From an uncultured Lachnospiraceae bacterium (GTDB taxonomy: Bacteria; Bacillota; Clostridia; Lachnospirales; Lachnospiraceae), in the NCBI GenBank assembly GCA_910580195.1, contig CAJTWA010000032.1:1-53471 (forward strand): a stretch of 53,471 nucleotides of DNA. The letters are read 5' to 3'. Below the pieces are notes generated by a model that had not been told where the DNA came from, ran no database searches, and saw nothing but the letters and a program-made list of their open reading frames with translations. The stretch's first letter is position 1. Each line of letters opens with the position of its first letter. Shown in pieces: positions 34,979 through 43,051 of this stretch. A program made the position numbers and the translations under genes.

Positions 34979-36600
34979 AACGTAAAACGGTGATTGCAAT
35001 TTATATGCGTTTATCCCAAGATGACGGCGATCCTGATGCAGAGAGCAACAGCATTGTGAACCAAAGGCATTTGCTATATTCCTATGTAGAAAAGAATTTT
35101 AAGGATTATGAGCTTCTGGAATTTCAAGATGACGGATATACGGGAGCCAATTTTTCAAGGCCAGGCGTTTCAAAACTGTTAGAGAGAGTAAGGAATGGAG
35201 AAGTAGACTGTATTATCGTAAAAGATTTATCCAGATTTTCCAGAGATTATATTGAGATTGGCGCATATCTGGAGCAGATATTCCCATTTGCCGGGGTAAG
35301 GTTCATTGCGGTAAATGACAGGTATGACAGTAACTGGTCCAAGGGGGACGTGGCAGGGCTTGACATCTCCTTTCAGAACCTTATGAATGATTTATATTGC
35401 AAAGATATATCTGTAAAAGTGAAATCAGCGCTGAAAATGAAAAAAGAAAATGGAATCTATGCAAATGGGAGCTGTACCTTTGGCTACCGAAAAGACCCAA
35501 AGGACAGGCATAAGTTATTGGTTGACGAAGAGGAAGCCGTTATTGTAAGAAGAATATTCCAAATGGCTTTGGATGGCATATCTTCACATAAAATCGCACA
35601 GACATTCAACGCAGAAGGTGTAAAAACGCCGATAGAATATAAAATGGAACGGGGGATTGCGGCCATGGCGCCCAAGGGCAAAAGATTTGAGTGGAGCGGT
35701 CCTGCCATCTGCCGGATGCTTCGCAACGCTACTTATGCCGGTGATATGGTATATGATAAATATGAAACGCCAGAAGTCAGCGGAAAGCCAAAATTGAAGC
35801 CGCGGAGTGAATGGAAAATCTTTCGGAACCACCATGAAGCAATCATTGACAGGGATACGTTTGAGTATATCCAGAAAAGCAGGGGAGTGAAAAAGGCTGT
35901 GAAGCACGGGAGGCATCCCTTGGTTGGCAAGATGGAATGTGGGTATTGCCAGAAATCATTGAAAATCGAACACACGAAAAATCCATATTTCTTCTGCGGA
36001 AATAAATATGTGACACAGTATAAGGGATGTGTGGATCGGATCAATGTGCAGTTTTTGGAGGAGTATTTGTTATTCCGTCTGCAGGAAGAAGCAGGGCGGC
36101 AGGCAGATCTGTACGCTGTCTGCATGGAAGTAAAGAATAGGATGGGGCAGGAACTGGAAGTATTGTATGGGAGAAAAAGGCGGGAAGAGGAAAAGCTGAA
36201 AGATTTACAGGCAGCGCAGGCTTCTATATACGAACAATATGTATTTAAAGAGAAGAGCAGGGCTGATTATATCGAGGAAAAGAGAGAATTTGAGAAGCAG
36301 GAGGAGCAGTGCAGGGGCTTGTTAGATGATTTAGGGAAGCGTATAGGAACACTAAGAAAGAGGGTTTCTGAATCAGGGGCAGATGTATATGAATATCTGC
36401 AGGACCATAGTTTTACAGAGCTTACCCAGGAGGTGGTGGATAGATTTGTGAAAAGGATTATGGTTTATGATGAATGGAACTTAGAGGTAGAATGGAAATT
36501 TTCAGAAGAATTGCCGGAGGAAGTCCGAGAGTATCAGCTTGCACATCTGCAACACCAGATAAGAGGCAAACTTGGCAATACTGTAACACACACTGTATGA
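34975..36600 (+). CDS. Large serine recombinase 3 of 3
   Basis: The 541-residue recombinase has nucleophile Ser14 in IYMRLSQDDGD, SNSIVNQRHLLYSYV, VKDLSRFSRDYIEIGAYLEQ, then a recombinase domain (VDEEEAVIVRRIFQMALDG), a zinc ribbon (VGKMECGYCQKSLKIEHTKN with the second pair CGNKYVTQYKGC) and a coiled-coil tail. ATG 34975 has AGGAGG nine bases upstream. The frame is open back to 34951, but that start would be poorer. It ends 83 bp before attR, as expected for an integrase next to its attachment site. Confidence 0.92.
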   Translation: MKRKTVIAIYMRLSQDDGDPDAESNSIVNQRHLLYSYVEKNFKDYELLEFQDDGYTGANFSRPGVSKLLERVRNGEVDCIIVKDLSRFSRDYIEIGAYLEQIFPFAGVRFIAVNDRYDSNWSKGDVAGLDISFQNLMNDLYCKDISVKVKSALKMKKENGIYANGSCTFGYRKDPKDRHKLLVDEEEAVIVRRIFQMALDGISSHKIAQTFNAEGVKTPIEYKMERGIAAMAPKGKRFEWSGPAICRMLRNATYAGDMVYDKYETPEVSGKPKLKPRSEWKIFRNHHEAIIDRDTFEYIQKSRGVKKAVKHGRHPLVGKMECGYCQKSLKIEHTKNPYFFCGNKYVTQYKGCVDRINVQFLEEYLLFRLQEEAGRQADLYAVCMEVKNRMGQELEVLYGRKRREEEKLKDLQAAQASIYEQYVFKEKSRADYIEEKREFEKQEEQCRGLLDDLGKRIGTLRKRVSESGADVYEYLQDHSFTELTQEVVDRFVKRIMVYDEWNLEVEWKFSEELPEEVREYQLAHLQHQIRGKLGNTVTHTV

Positions 36601-36674
36601 AATCGGGAGATTTTTACGAAAATGCGTCAGTTTGAATAAAAAAGTTAAAAAAACTTGCTTGCACACGCTTAACA

Positions 36675-36690
36675 TGAAAGGGGATTGTGG
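36675..36690 (+). other. attR of the recombinase element
   Basis: The right junction is element sequence AACATGAAA, then GGGG (36680-36683), then ATTGTGG of the protease. CTTGC (36655-36659 region) upstream here and GCAAG (28020-28024 region) beyond attL would flank the core symmetrically in the excised circle, resembling attP arms. Confidence 0.72.
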
Positions 36691-36833
36691 AAGGGAATGA
36701 TCCCTATCTGTATGGGGAGAAGGTGAAAGCCTACCTCCTGCGTGGCACAAAACACCTCCCCATTTTACAGGAATACCCCAACCCATCCTTAGGCTGGGGC
36801 GTCCTCTGCCTGCGGGACAGCCTGCCGGGATGA
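36684..36833 (+). pseudogene. S8 protease, 3' part beyond the insertion
   Basis: Fifty codons translate as IVEGNDPYLYGEKVKAYLLR through YPNPSLGWGVLCL to a stop at 36831-36833. This is the conserved C-terminus of Csp-like S8 proteases (GNDPYLYGEKVKAYL...YPNP..GWG). It lacks a start codon and ribosome site and continues the frame of 26429-27994 exactly (Trp521-Gly522-Ile523). Confidence 0.88.
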
Positions 36834-36913
36834 AAAATGTTACTTTTTATGGAGAGATGGGAAATTGTTGCTGTGTGAGGGAACACAGTGGATTTAATGC
36901 GAAAAAATAAAAC

Positions 36914-36942
36914 TTGACATGCCGTCTGAAAAAGAATATACT
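36914..36942 (+). promoter_or_regulatory. Promoter of the ATP-grasp operon
   Basis: TTGACA (36914-36919) and TATACT (36937-36942) are 17 bases apart, a near-consensus sigma-A promoter about 85 bp before the first gene. Confidence 0.75.
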
Positions 36943-36959
36943 GTATTTGGTTTATGGAC

Positions 36960-36993
36960 AAAGACGTTCTGCGATGAGCAGGGCGTCTTTTGG
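36960..36993 (+). terminator. Possible attenuator hairpin in the operon leader
   Basis: AAAGACG (36960-36966) pairs with CGTCTTT (36984-36990) with an inner TCTGC/GCAGG extension, ending in CTTTT. It lies between the promoter and the first gene, so it may attenuate or protect the transcript. Confidence 0.45.
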
Positions 36994-37027
36994 CGTTCTG
37001 TGAAAGTATCTGGAAGGAGGAATTGCC

Positions 37028-38347
37028 ATGGAACAGTTGGAATTATTAAAGCACGCAGATAAGATTAATGAACTGCTGGCACGCTATGGAGTGAAATTTG
37101 GAATCTATAAAAATAACGTCTTCAAAGAACAGTTATTTCCTTTTGATTCCATTCCAAGGATTATTGGACATGAGGAATTCAGCCATTTGGAAAAGGGGCT
37201 GAAACAGCGTGTCATGGCTTTGAATTTATTTTTAAAGGATATTTACGGTAAGAAACAGATTGTAAAGGATGGTATTGTTCCGGAGGATTTTATTTTTGCT
37301 TCCAGTGGATATATGGCAGAATGTGAGGGAGTAGTCCCTGCAAAAGATATTTATTCCCATATCTCCGGAATTGATTTGGTAAAGGGAAAGGACGGTAATT
37401 GGTACATACTGGAGGACAATTTAAGGGTGCCCTCCGGGGCATCATACCCTATGATTGCCAGAGATTTATGCAGAAGAAGTTCTCCTGGTACCTTTCATAA
37501 TTATAGGCTGGAGGACAACCGTAATTATGCAGATTTACTCCGCAGGGCGATGGATTATGTGAATCCGGGAGGGCATACGGTAATTTTAACGCCGGGAAGA
37601 TATAATGCCGCTTATTTTGAACATTCTTATTTGGCAGAAAAGACGGGGGCGCATTTGGCGACAGGTTCTGAGCTGGTTGCAGAAAATGATATATTGTACT
37701 ATATATCTTCGGATGGAACAAGAGAAAGGGTAGGGGCTGTATACCGCAGGATATCTGATGAGTATCTGGATCCGATGGTTTTTAATCCGGAATCACTGAT
37801 TGGTATTCCGCATATTTATGAGGTGTTCCGGAAAGGAAATGTGGCGCTCATCAATGCACCGGGAAATGGCGTGGCAGACGATAAGGGGATTTACTATTTT
37901 GTCCCTAAGATGATCCAGTATTATCTGGATGAGGAACCGATCCTTTGCAATGCGCCGACGTATCTGCCATTTTATGAGGAAGATATGAAATATGTCCTGT
38001 CACATTTTGATGATCTGGTATTAAAAGATGTAGCAGAGGCAGGGGGGTATGGCGTTGTATTTGGCAGCTCCATGACAAAACAGCAGAAACAGGATTTTAT
38101 TGGCCTGTTACAGAGTGAGCCAAGAAGATTTATTGCGCAGGAAGTGATTGATTTTCAGGATCTGGATATCGTGGATCATGGAGAAATTGTACCAAGGAAG
38201 GCAGACCTGCGGGCATTTGTAGTGATGGCAGAGGAACCGTTCGTCTGGAAAAGCGGGCTGACGAGATTTTCCAGAAATACAGATTCATTTATTGTGAATT
38301 CATCACAGGGAGGAGGCTTTAAAGATACATGGGTATTATATCAGTAG
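37028..38347 (+). CDS. Circularly permuted ATP-grasp protein (DUF404/407 type)
   Basis: This 439-residue protein is of the CP_ATPgrasp family, ligases predicted to form amide or peptide bonds using ATP. Recognisable stretches are FPFDSIPRIIGHEEFSHLEK, LNLFLKDIYGKKQIVKDGIV, GNWYILEDNLRVPSGASYPM, VILTPGRYNAAYFEH, VALINAPGNGVADDKGIYYF, LVLKDVAEAGGYGVVFGS and the C-terminal RKADLRAFVV/LTRFSR. AAGGAGG precedes ATG 37028. It overlaps the alpha-E gene by 19 bp. This gene set is known from Proteobacteria and actinobacteria, where it is proposed to make or attach peptide tags. The substrate is unknown. Confidence 0.9.
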   Translation: MEQLELLKHADKINELLARYGVKFGIYKNNVFKEQLFPFDSIPRIIGHEEFSHLEKGLKQRVMALNLFLKDIYGKKQIVKDGIVPEDFIFASSGYMAECEGVVPAKDIYSHISGIDLVKGKDGNWYILEDNLRVPSGASYPMIARDLCRRSSPGTFHNYRLEDNRNYADLLRRAMDYVNPGGHTVILTPGRYNAAYFEHSYLAEKTGAHLATGSELVAENDILYYISSDGTRERVGAVYRRISDEYLDPMVFNPESLIGIPHIYEVFRKGNVALINAPGNGVADDKGIYYFVPKMIQYYLDEEPILCNAPTYLPFYEEDMKYVLSHFDDLVLKDVAEAGGYGVVFGSSMTKQQKQDFIGLLQSEPRRFIAQEVIDFQDLDIVDHGEIVPRKADLRAFVVMAEEPFVWKSGLTRFSRNTDSFIVNSSQGGGFKDTWVLYQ

Positions 38348-38991
38348 AACAGGCAGGCCATTTATTTTGGCTGGGAAGATATACGGAGCGCGTATATACG
38401 ACACTCCGTCTTTATTTCCCAAGTTTTGACAGCATGATTGATGAAACGGCTGACAGTTACCAGGCATTTTGTGAATCCATTGACATTCCGAATATTTATT
38501 CATCAAAAGAAGATTTTTTGAGGCGTTATCCTTTTGATGCGGATAATCCGGATTCTATCATCAGCAATCTTAACCGGGCATATGACAATGCTATTGTACT
38601 AAGGGAAAGTATTGGTTCAGAGGCTCTTTCTTACATACAGCTTGCTGTGTATGATATGAACAGGGCTGCGGTAAGCAAGTCGCCGCTGATAGAATTGCAG
38701 TATCTTGTTGACCATATTTTGTCATTCTGGGGGATTGCAGATGACCAGATTGACTCGGAGCAGGTACGGAATATGATTAAAGCCGGAAAACGGATTGAGC
38801 GTATTGACATGTATGCACGGCTGAAAGTATCGAGGGAGGAATTGATCAGGGAGGTATGCCGCATGATTCCAAGGGTAGAAAGAAGCGGGCTTATTTATGA
38901 TAAGGTGCGGTTGGGACAGATGAAAAGCCTTGTAGAAAATCCTGATTTGGATTACTATAAAATTGTATCTAATGTGGAAGCAATTATATAG
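38329..38991 (+). CDS. Alpha-E domain protein (DUF403)
   Basis: The 220-residue all-alpha protein is of the alpha-E family (EQAGHLFWLGRYTERVYTTL; the usual form is ..LYWLGRYVERAE). These proteins are nearly always encoded beside circularly permuted ATP-grasp ligases and transglutaminases, and some are fused to them. It overlaps the ligase gene by 19 bp, indicating coupled translation. It is shorter than the usual 300 or so residues of the family. Its biochemical role is unproven; a scaffold or peptide-binding subunit of the ligase is the common suggestion. Confidence 0.85.
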   Translation: MGIISVEQAGHLFWLGRYTERVYTTLRLYFPSFDSMIDETADSYQAFCESIDIPNIYSSKEDFLRRYPFDADNPDSIISNLNRAYDNAIVLRESIGSEALSYIQLAVYDMNRAAVSKSPLIELQYLVDHILSFWGIADDQIDSEQVRNMIKAGKRIERIDMYARLKVSREELIREVCRMIPRVERSGLIYDKVRLGQMKSLVENPDLDYYKIVSNVEAII

Positions 38992-38994
38992 TAA

Positions 38995-39024
38995 TAACCT
39001 GTTGCTATGGACAGTAACAGGTTA
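38995..39024 (+). promoter_or_regulatory. Hairpin before the transglutaminase ribosome site
   Basis: TAACCTGTT (38995-39003) and AACAGGTTA (39016-39024) are perfect 9-bp inverted repeats just ahead of TTAGGAG and the GTG start at 39043. No T-run follows, so it more likely tunes translation or mRNA stability than terminates. It contains the ATG at 39007, which argues against that start. Confidence 0.5.
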
Positions 39025-39042
39025 CAGGTTAGGAGTGGTTTT

Positions 39043-39828
39043 GTGGCAGTACTGCACTTTGAGTATAAGATGGAAATACAGTATGAGGAACATGTCGGCA
39101 GGTGCTATTTCACAATTAAGTGTATCCCAAGGGAAAATGCAAGGCAGCATTTACTGGGAACAGAGCTTTCTATATTGCCTGAAACGGCATACTCCCAGGG
39201 GGAGGATTCATTTGGAAACAGGCAGATATATGGCTGTGAAACGGAGCCCCATAAGCGGTTTGTATTCCAGTCCACCGGGGATGTGGAAATCCTTCAGGCA
39301 GATTATGAGGAAACGGAAGATGAAATGACAGGCCTTTTCCGTGTTCCTCATGGAAAGTGCGTACCTAGTCCCGGGCTTTCGGAGTATTATCGGTCACAGA
39401 ATTTTTCAAGCTGTAAAAACCATTTTGAAATATGCATGGAATTGATGCATAGGCTGTATCAGGATTTTTCTTATGTGCCCGGAATTACGCAGGTGGGTAC
39501 TACAGCGGCTGAGGCCTGGGAGCTGGGCAGGGGCGTCTGTCAGGATTATGCGCATATTTACATTACGCTGCTTCGGATGGCGGGAATCCCTGCCCGCTAT
39601 GTATGCGGGCTGATTATCGGCGAGGGTGCAAGCCATGCGTGGGCAGAGGCGCTTTGCGGTGGCCGGTGGGTAGCATTTGACCCAACAAATGACTGTCAGG
39701 TATTGGATCATTATATAAAGCTGGGACATGGGAGGGATGCGGCAGATTGTGCAATTAACCGTGGCTTGATGTGGAATGGCGGTGCGCAGTCGCAGAAAAT
39801 ATCTGTTTTGGTTGAAAAGCGTGAGTGA
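39043..39828 (+). CDS. Transglutaminase-like cysteine peptidase (SirB1/YebA-type)
   Basis: This is a 261-residue protein with the bacterial transglutaminase N-terminal beta domain (LHFEYKMEIQYEEHV) and the catalytic triad region: Cys in GRGVCQDYAHIYITLLR, His in GEGASHAWAEALCGG and Asp in VAFDPTNDCQV. It is expected to cleave or transfer isopeptide bonds in the cytoplasm. GTG 39043 is preferred because AGGAG precedes it by six bases; ATG 39007 sits in the hairpin. This gene, with the ATP-grasp and alpha-E genes, is a recurring trio across bacteria. Confidence 0.87.
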   Translation: MAVLHFEYKMEIQYEEHVGRCYFTIKCIPRENARQHLLGTELSILPETAYSQGEDSFGNRQIYGCETEPHKRFVFQSTGDVEILQADYEETEDEMTGLFRVPHGKCVPSPGLSEYYRSQNFSSCKNHFEICMELMHRLYQDFSYVPGITQVGTTAAEAWELGRGVCQDYAHIYITLLRMAGIPARYVCGLIIGEGASHAWAEALCGGRWVAFDPTNDCQVLDHYIKLGHGRDAADCAINRGLMWNGGAQSQKISVLVEKRE

Positions 39829-39843
39829 GAAAGGGAAAATAGC

Positions 39844-40794
39844 ATGATAAAGACGATAGCAGCAGTGGGGCTGCCTGTGGATGAAGTATTGGAAATCAAG
39901 AAAAACCGCATTATGCCGGAGAATCCGGGGAGCAATCTGAAGCGCATCAGTGTTGTTACAGGTATCCATGGAGATGAACTGGAGGGGCAGTATGTATGCT
40001 TTGAACTGCAGCAGCGTATAGAAGAGAGAAAGGAATGCCTGACAGGAATTGTAGATATATATCCGGCAATGAATCCGTTAGGGATTGATTCCATTACCAG
40101 AGGGATTCCGGCATTTGATCTGGATATGAACCGTTTGTTTCCGGGGGATATTGACGGAGGCATGATGGAATATGTAGTCGCCAGGATTATGGAGGACGTG
40201 GCGGGATCTGCCTGTGTGCTTGATATCCATGCCAGCAATATTTACCTGACTGAAATACCGCAGATCCGTATTAATGAGCTGCATCAGGATATTCTTGTGC
40301 CAATGGCAAAAGAGGCCAATGTGGATTTTGTATGGGTGCATGGGGCAAGTACAGTGCTGGAATCCACATTTGCATACAGCCTGAACCATATTGGTACCCC
40401 TGTGCTGGTAGTAGAAATGGGGGTAGGGATGCGCATAACACAGGGATATGGGCAGCAGATGGTGGATGGGATTTTTCATCTGATGAAAAAGATGGGAATT
40501 TGGCAGGGAGAGGTAAAACCGGTGAGAAAACCAATTATTTCACGGAATCCGGAGGATGTCTGTTATCTCAATGCAAGTGTCGGAGGCGTGTTTATTCCGG
40601 CAGTGCAGCATGGTGCGAAATTAAAGAAAAATGAAACCATAGGACGGATTGTAGATCCGTTATGTGGAACGGTATTGGATGAGGTGCAGGCTCCGGAGGA
40701 GGGCATGTTGTTTACCATAAGGGATTATCCGGTTGTAGTGGAAGGGTCGCTTATGGGACGGCTGCTGAAAAAGGAGGTATGCGGTTATGAATAA
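39844..40794 (+). CDS. Succinylglutamate desuccinylase/aspartoacylase-family zinc carboxypeptidase (active form)
   Basis: The 316-residue M14-like enzyme has zinc ligands His42 and Glu45 in TGIHGDELEG and His129 in VLDIHASN. It also has DLDMNRLFPG and VVEMGVGMRIT (likely catalytic Glu region). Family members hydrolyse N-acyl or C-terminal amide bonds. Here it is placed to trim what the ATP-grasp ligase makes. It overlaps the next gene by 8 bp. The start ATG 39844 is 15 bp after the transglutaminase stop, with AAAGGG upstream. Confidence 0.88.
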   Translation: MIKTIAAVGLPVDEVLEIKKNRIMPENPGSNLKRISVVTGIHGDELEGQYVCFELQQRIEERKECLTGIVDIYPAMNPLGIDSITRGIPAFDLDMNRLFPGDIDGGMMEYVVARIMEDVAGSACVLDIHASNIYLTEIPQIRINELHQDILVPMAKEANVDFVWVHGASTVLESTFAYSLNHIGTPVLVVEMGVGMRITQGYGQQMVDGIFHLMKKMGIWQGEVKPVRKPIISRNPEDVCYLNASVGGVFIPAVQHGAKLKKNETIGRIVDPLCGTVLDEVQAPEEGMLFTIRDYPVVVEGSLMGRLLKKEVCGYE

Positions 40795-41719
40795 AAGGGT
40801 AATTTATGAAATGAAGGGCTTGTACAGGGATGCATTCCGTGTGTCAGGATATGAATTTGGGACAGGAAAAAAATCAGTATGTATCGTAGGGAGTTCCCGG
40901 GGAAATGAAGTGCAGCAATTGTATTGCTGTTCCAGGCTGGTAAAAAAAATGAAGCAGCTTGAAGATGAGGGGAGGATTATAGACGGGCATAAAATCTTAA
41001 TCCTGCCTTCCATCAATCCCTATTCCATGAATATACAAAAAAGGTTCTGGTCAACAGATAATACGGATATTAACAGGATGTTTCCGGGGTATGATCTGGG
41101 AGAAACCACGCAGAGAATTGCAGACGGTGTCTTCAGGGAAGTTTCGGAGTATCAGTTTGGCATTCAGTTTACATCTTTTTATATGCCGGGGGATTTTGTG
41201 CCCCATGTGCGCCTGATGGATGAGGGGTTCAGTAATCCTGAAACAGCAAAGCAATTTGGCCTTCCGTATGTTATCATCCGCAAGGTAAGGCCCTATGACA
41301 CAGCAACGTTAAATTATAATTGGCAGGTGTGGGAAACACAGGCATTTTCACTCTATACATCCACTACTTCCCGTATTGACCCAAACAGTGCAGGCCAGGC
41401 AGTTCTGGCAGTGATGAATTTTTTGTCAGCACAGGGGATGATAAAATATAGTATTCCAGGCCGTTTACATTCAAAAGTGATACATGATGAGGAATTGTTT
41501 TTAATTAAAACAGCGAAGTCCGGCATTTTTGAGCCGATGGTAAAGGCTGGGGAGGAAGTGAAGGCTGGGCAGCCCTTGGCAAATATTTTAGATCCTTATG
41601 AGGGAGATATTCTTGAAACGCTTTACGCGCCTTCTAACAGGGTTGCTTTTTTTGTTCATAATGAACCTTTGACATATGCAAATACCGCATTAATTAAGTT
41701 GATAGAAAAGTACGAATGA
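40787..41719 (+). CDS. M14-type paralogue lacking zinc ligands (probable pseudoenzyme)
   Basis: The 310-residue protein aligns end-to-end with the preceding peptidase: VGSSRGNEVQQ replaces TGIHGDELEG (Arg38 for the zinc His), Glu41 is kept, and FGIQFTSFYM replaces LDIHASNIYL (Gln127 for His). The scaffold motif TDINRMFPGYDLG and the C-terminal beta-domain (AKSGIFEPMVKAGEEVKAGQ) are intact. It probably pairs with the active copy as a regulatory or substrate-binding partner. The overlapping start (8 bp) and equal size support a heterodimer; this is inference. Confidence 0.85.
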   Translation: MNKRVIYEMKGLYRDAFRVSGYEFGTGKKSVCIVGSSRGNEVQQLYCCSRLVKKMKQLEDEGRIIDGHKILILPSINPYSMNIQKRFWSTDNTDINRMFPGYDLGETTQRIADGVFREVSEYQFGIQFTSFYMPGDFVPHVRLMDEGFSNPETAKQFGLPYVIIRKVRPYDTATLNYNWQVWETQAFSLYTSTTSRIDPNSAGQAVLAVMNFLSAQGMIKYSIPGRLHSKVIHDEELFLIKTAKSGIFEPMVKAGEEVKAGQPLANILDPYEGDILETLYAPSNRVAFFVHNEPLTYANTALIKLIEKYE

Positions 41720-41769
41720 AGGATGCCAGAAGCTGAAAAATTAAAGTCTGTGAGGGGTGTTAACTGCAG

Positions 41770-41809
41770 GATGTTATAGGAAGAAGCTATAACATCTTGT
41801 AGTTTTTTT
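41770..41809 (+). terminator. Terminator of the ATP-grasp operon
   Basis: GATGTTATAG (41770-41779) pairs perfectly with CTATAACATC (41787-41796), followed by TTGTAGTTTTTTT. It ends the operon 50 bp after the last gene. Confidence 0.85.
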
Positions 41810-41811
41810 AA

Positions 41812-42285
41812 TTAGACTGTGATATATGTAATTATCCGAGATCAACCTTTTACAATTATTTTGATGATATTTATGATCTGATGGATTATTGCTGGATTGT
41901 AATGGTAAAAGATATGAATTTGGAACAATACATGAAAATTCCGGCAGAAGACAGGACGAAAGAGATATTTTTAATGTTACATGAGTATCTTGACGGTTAC
42001 AGGCCGCAGATTTATAAGATTTTATCGAAGAATGGCTTGAATGGAAGATGCATGTCATCCCTCCGCCTTTTTATGAGGGAGCAGATAAAGGACATTGTAA
42101 GCAGATGCCCTTATACTAAGGATTTTCCATTGCGCGAAGATGTCATGGTTGATTATTATGCAGTAACGGTTGAAATGCTTTTAGGGAAATGTTTCTTGGA
42201 GAAAACTCCGCTAAGTAAGGAAGATGCAGTGCAATCTCTTGGATTTTTGCTCGGCACAATAGAAAAGGAGGCTCATAGAAAGTGA
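41812..42285 (+). pseudogene. TetR-family regulator missing its N-terminus
   Basis: The open frame from 41812 reads ...YPRSTFYNYFDDIYDLMDYC, the recognition helix of a TetR HTH (RSTFYNYFDDIYDL), then the ligand-binding region to 42285. The first two helices and the start codon are absent. The frame begins directly at the preceding terminator, so the 5' end was lost by deletion or by insertion of the operon. Translation from ATG 41881 would give 134 residues without a DNA-binding domain. The stop overlaps the next start as GTGA. Confidence 0.7.
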
Positions 42286-43040
42286 TTTTGTATTTCAGCG
42301 CTACAGGCAATGGGAAATATATTGCTGAACAGATTGCGGCGGCAACAGATGAAAAATGCATTTCTATTATAGACTGTATCCGTGGAGATAAATATTTTTT
42401 TCGTAATGAAAAAATCATGGGGATTGTGGTGCCGACCTATTTCTGGAGGCTTCCGGGAATTGTTGCCCGGTATCTGGAAAAACTCAGGCTGGAAAACTGC
42501 GGATATACATTTTTTCTGGCAAGTTATGGCACTACTACAGGGCTGGCAGGGAGTATGGCTAAGGAAATTATGGCACGTAATGGACAAGTTTTTGATGCCT
42601 GTTATAGTGTGGTTATGCCCGATACATGGACGCCTGTATTTGACCTTAACAATAAAAAGCGTGTCGAACAATGGCTGGGCGATGGAAATGAGCAGCTGAC
42701 ATGCGTTGCTGATAGGGTCCAAAGAAAGGAAAAGGGTGATTTTATTGGCAGGAAGCTGCCCAAACTGATAGCCGCGCTGCCATCTGCATATATGTATACT
42801 GCAAAGCGGAAGACAAAGAAGCTGTCCGCAGATAAAGATTTATGTATTGGGTGTGGATTATGTGCAGAGAAATGTCCGGTGGGAGCCATCCAGATGGAAA
42901 ATAACCGGCCGGTTTGGAAACTGGAAGAATGTGAAATGTGTCTGGGATGCCTGCACAGGTGCCCAAAGTTTGCAATCAGTTATGGGAATGGGAAAACAAG
43001 CAGGCATGGGCAGTACAGAAATCCTTACACGCAGATATAG
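42282..43040 (+). CDS. EFR1-family ferredoxin (flavodoxin + two 4Fe-4S clusters)
   Basis: The 252-residue electron carrier has an N-terminal flavodoxin-like fold (ILYFSATGNGKYIAEQIAAA, FMN-binding phosphate loop) to about residue 150. Two C-terminal clusters follow with CIGCGLCAEKCP and CEMCLGCLHRCP, then a basic tail. EFR1 proteins are common in Clostridia and usually sit next to small TetR-type regulators. It starts at GTG 42282 inside the TetR stop. An SDR follows 11 bp later, so the two may share a redox role, though neither partner is known. Confidence 0.9.
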   Translation: MILYFSATGNGKYIAEQIAAATDEKCISIIDCIRGDKYFFRNEKIMGIVVPTYFWRLPGIVARYLEKLRLENCGYTFFLASYGTTTGLAGSMAKEIMARNGQVFDACYSVVMPDTWTPVFDLNNKKRVEQWLGDGNEQLTCVADRVQRKEKGDFIGRKLPKLIAALPSAYMYTAKRKTKKLSADKDLCIGCGLCAEKCPVGAIQMENNRPVWKLEECEMCLGCLHRCPKFAISYGNGKTSRHGQYRNPYTQI

Positions 43041-43051
43041 GAGGGCATATC

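Larger units (their letters stand above)
27995..36683. mobile_element. 8.7-kb triple-serine-recombinase element inserted in an S8 protease gene
   Basis: Its boundaries are defined by the split protease frame and the shared G-run (attL 27990-27994, attR 36680-36683). Contents in order are an AraC-family regulator (minus strand), an iron alcohol dehydrogenase, a terminator and inverted-repeat block, a DUF6870 protein, and three large serine recombinases reading toward attR. No relaxase, replication or conjugation gene is present, so it is an integrative or mobilisable element with metabolic cargo rather than a self-transmissible ICE. Triplets of serine recombinases are known from some Firmicute ICEs. 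The reconstructed attB is CAGTGGGGGATTGTGG. Confidence 0.85.

Noticed and set aside
37449..37721. Antisense open frames inside the ATP-grasp gene
   Set aside because: They are shadows of a strongly supported gene with no ribosome site.
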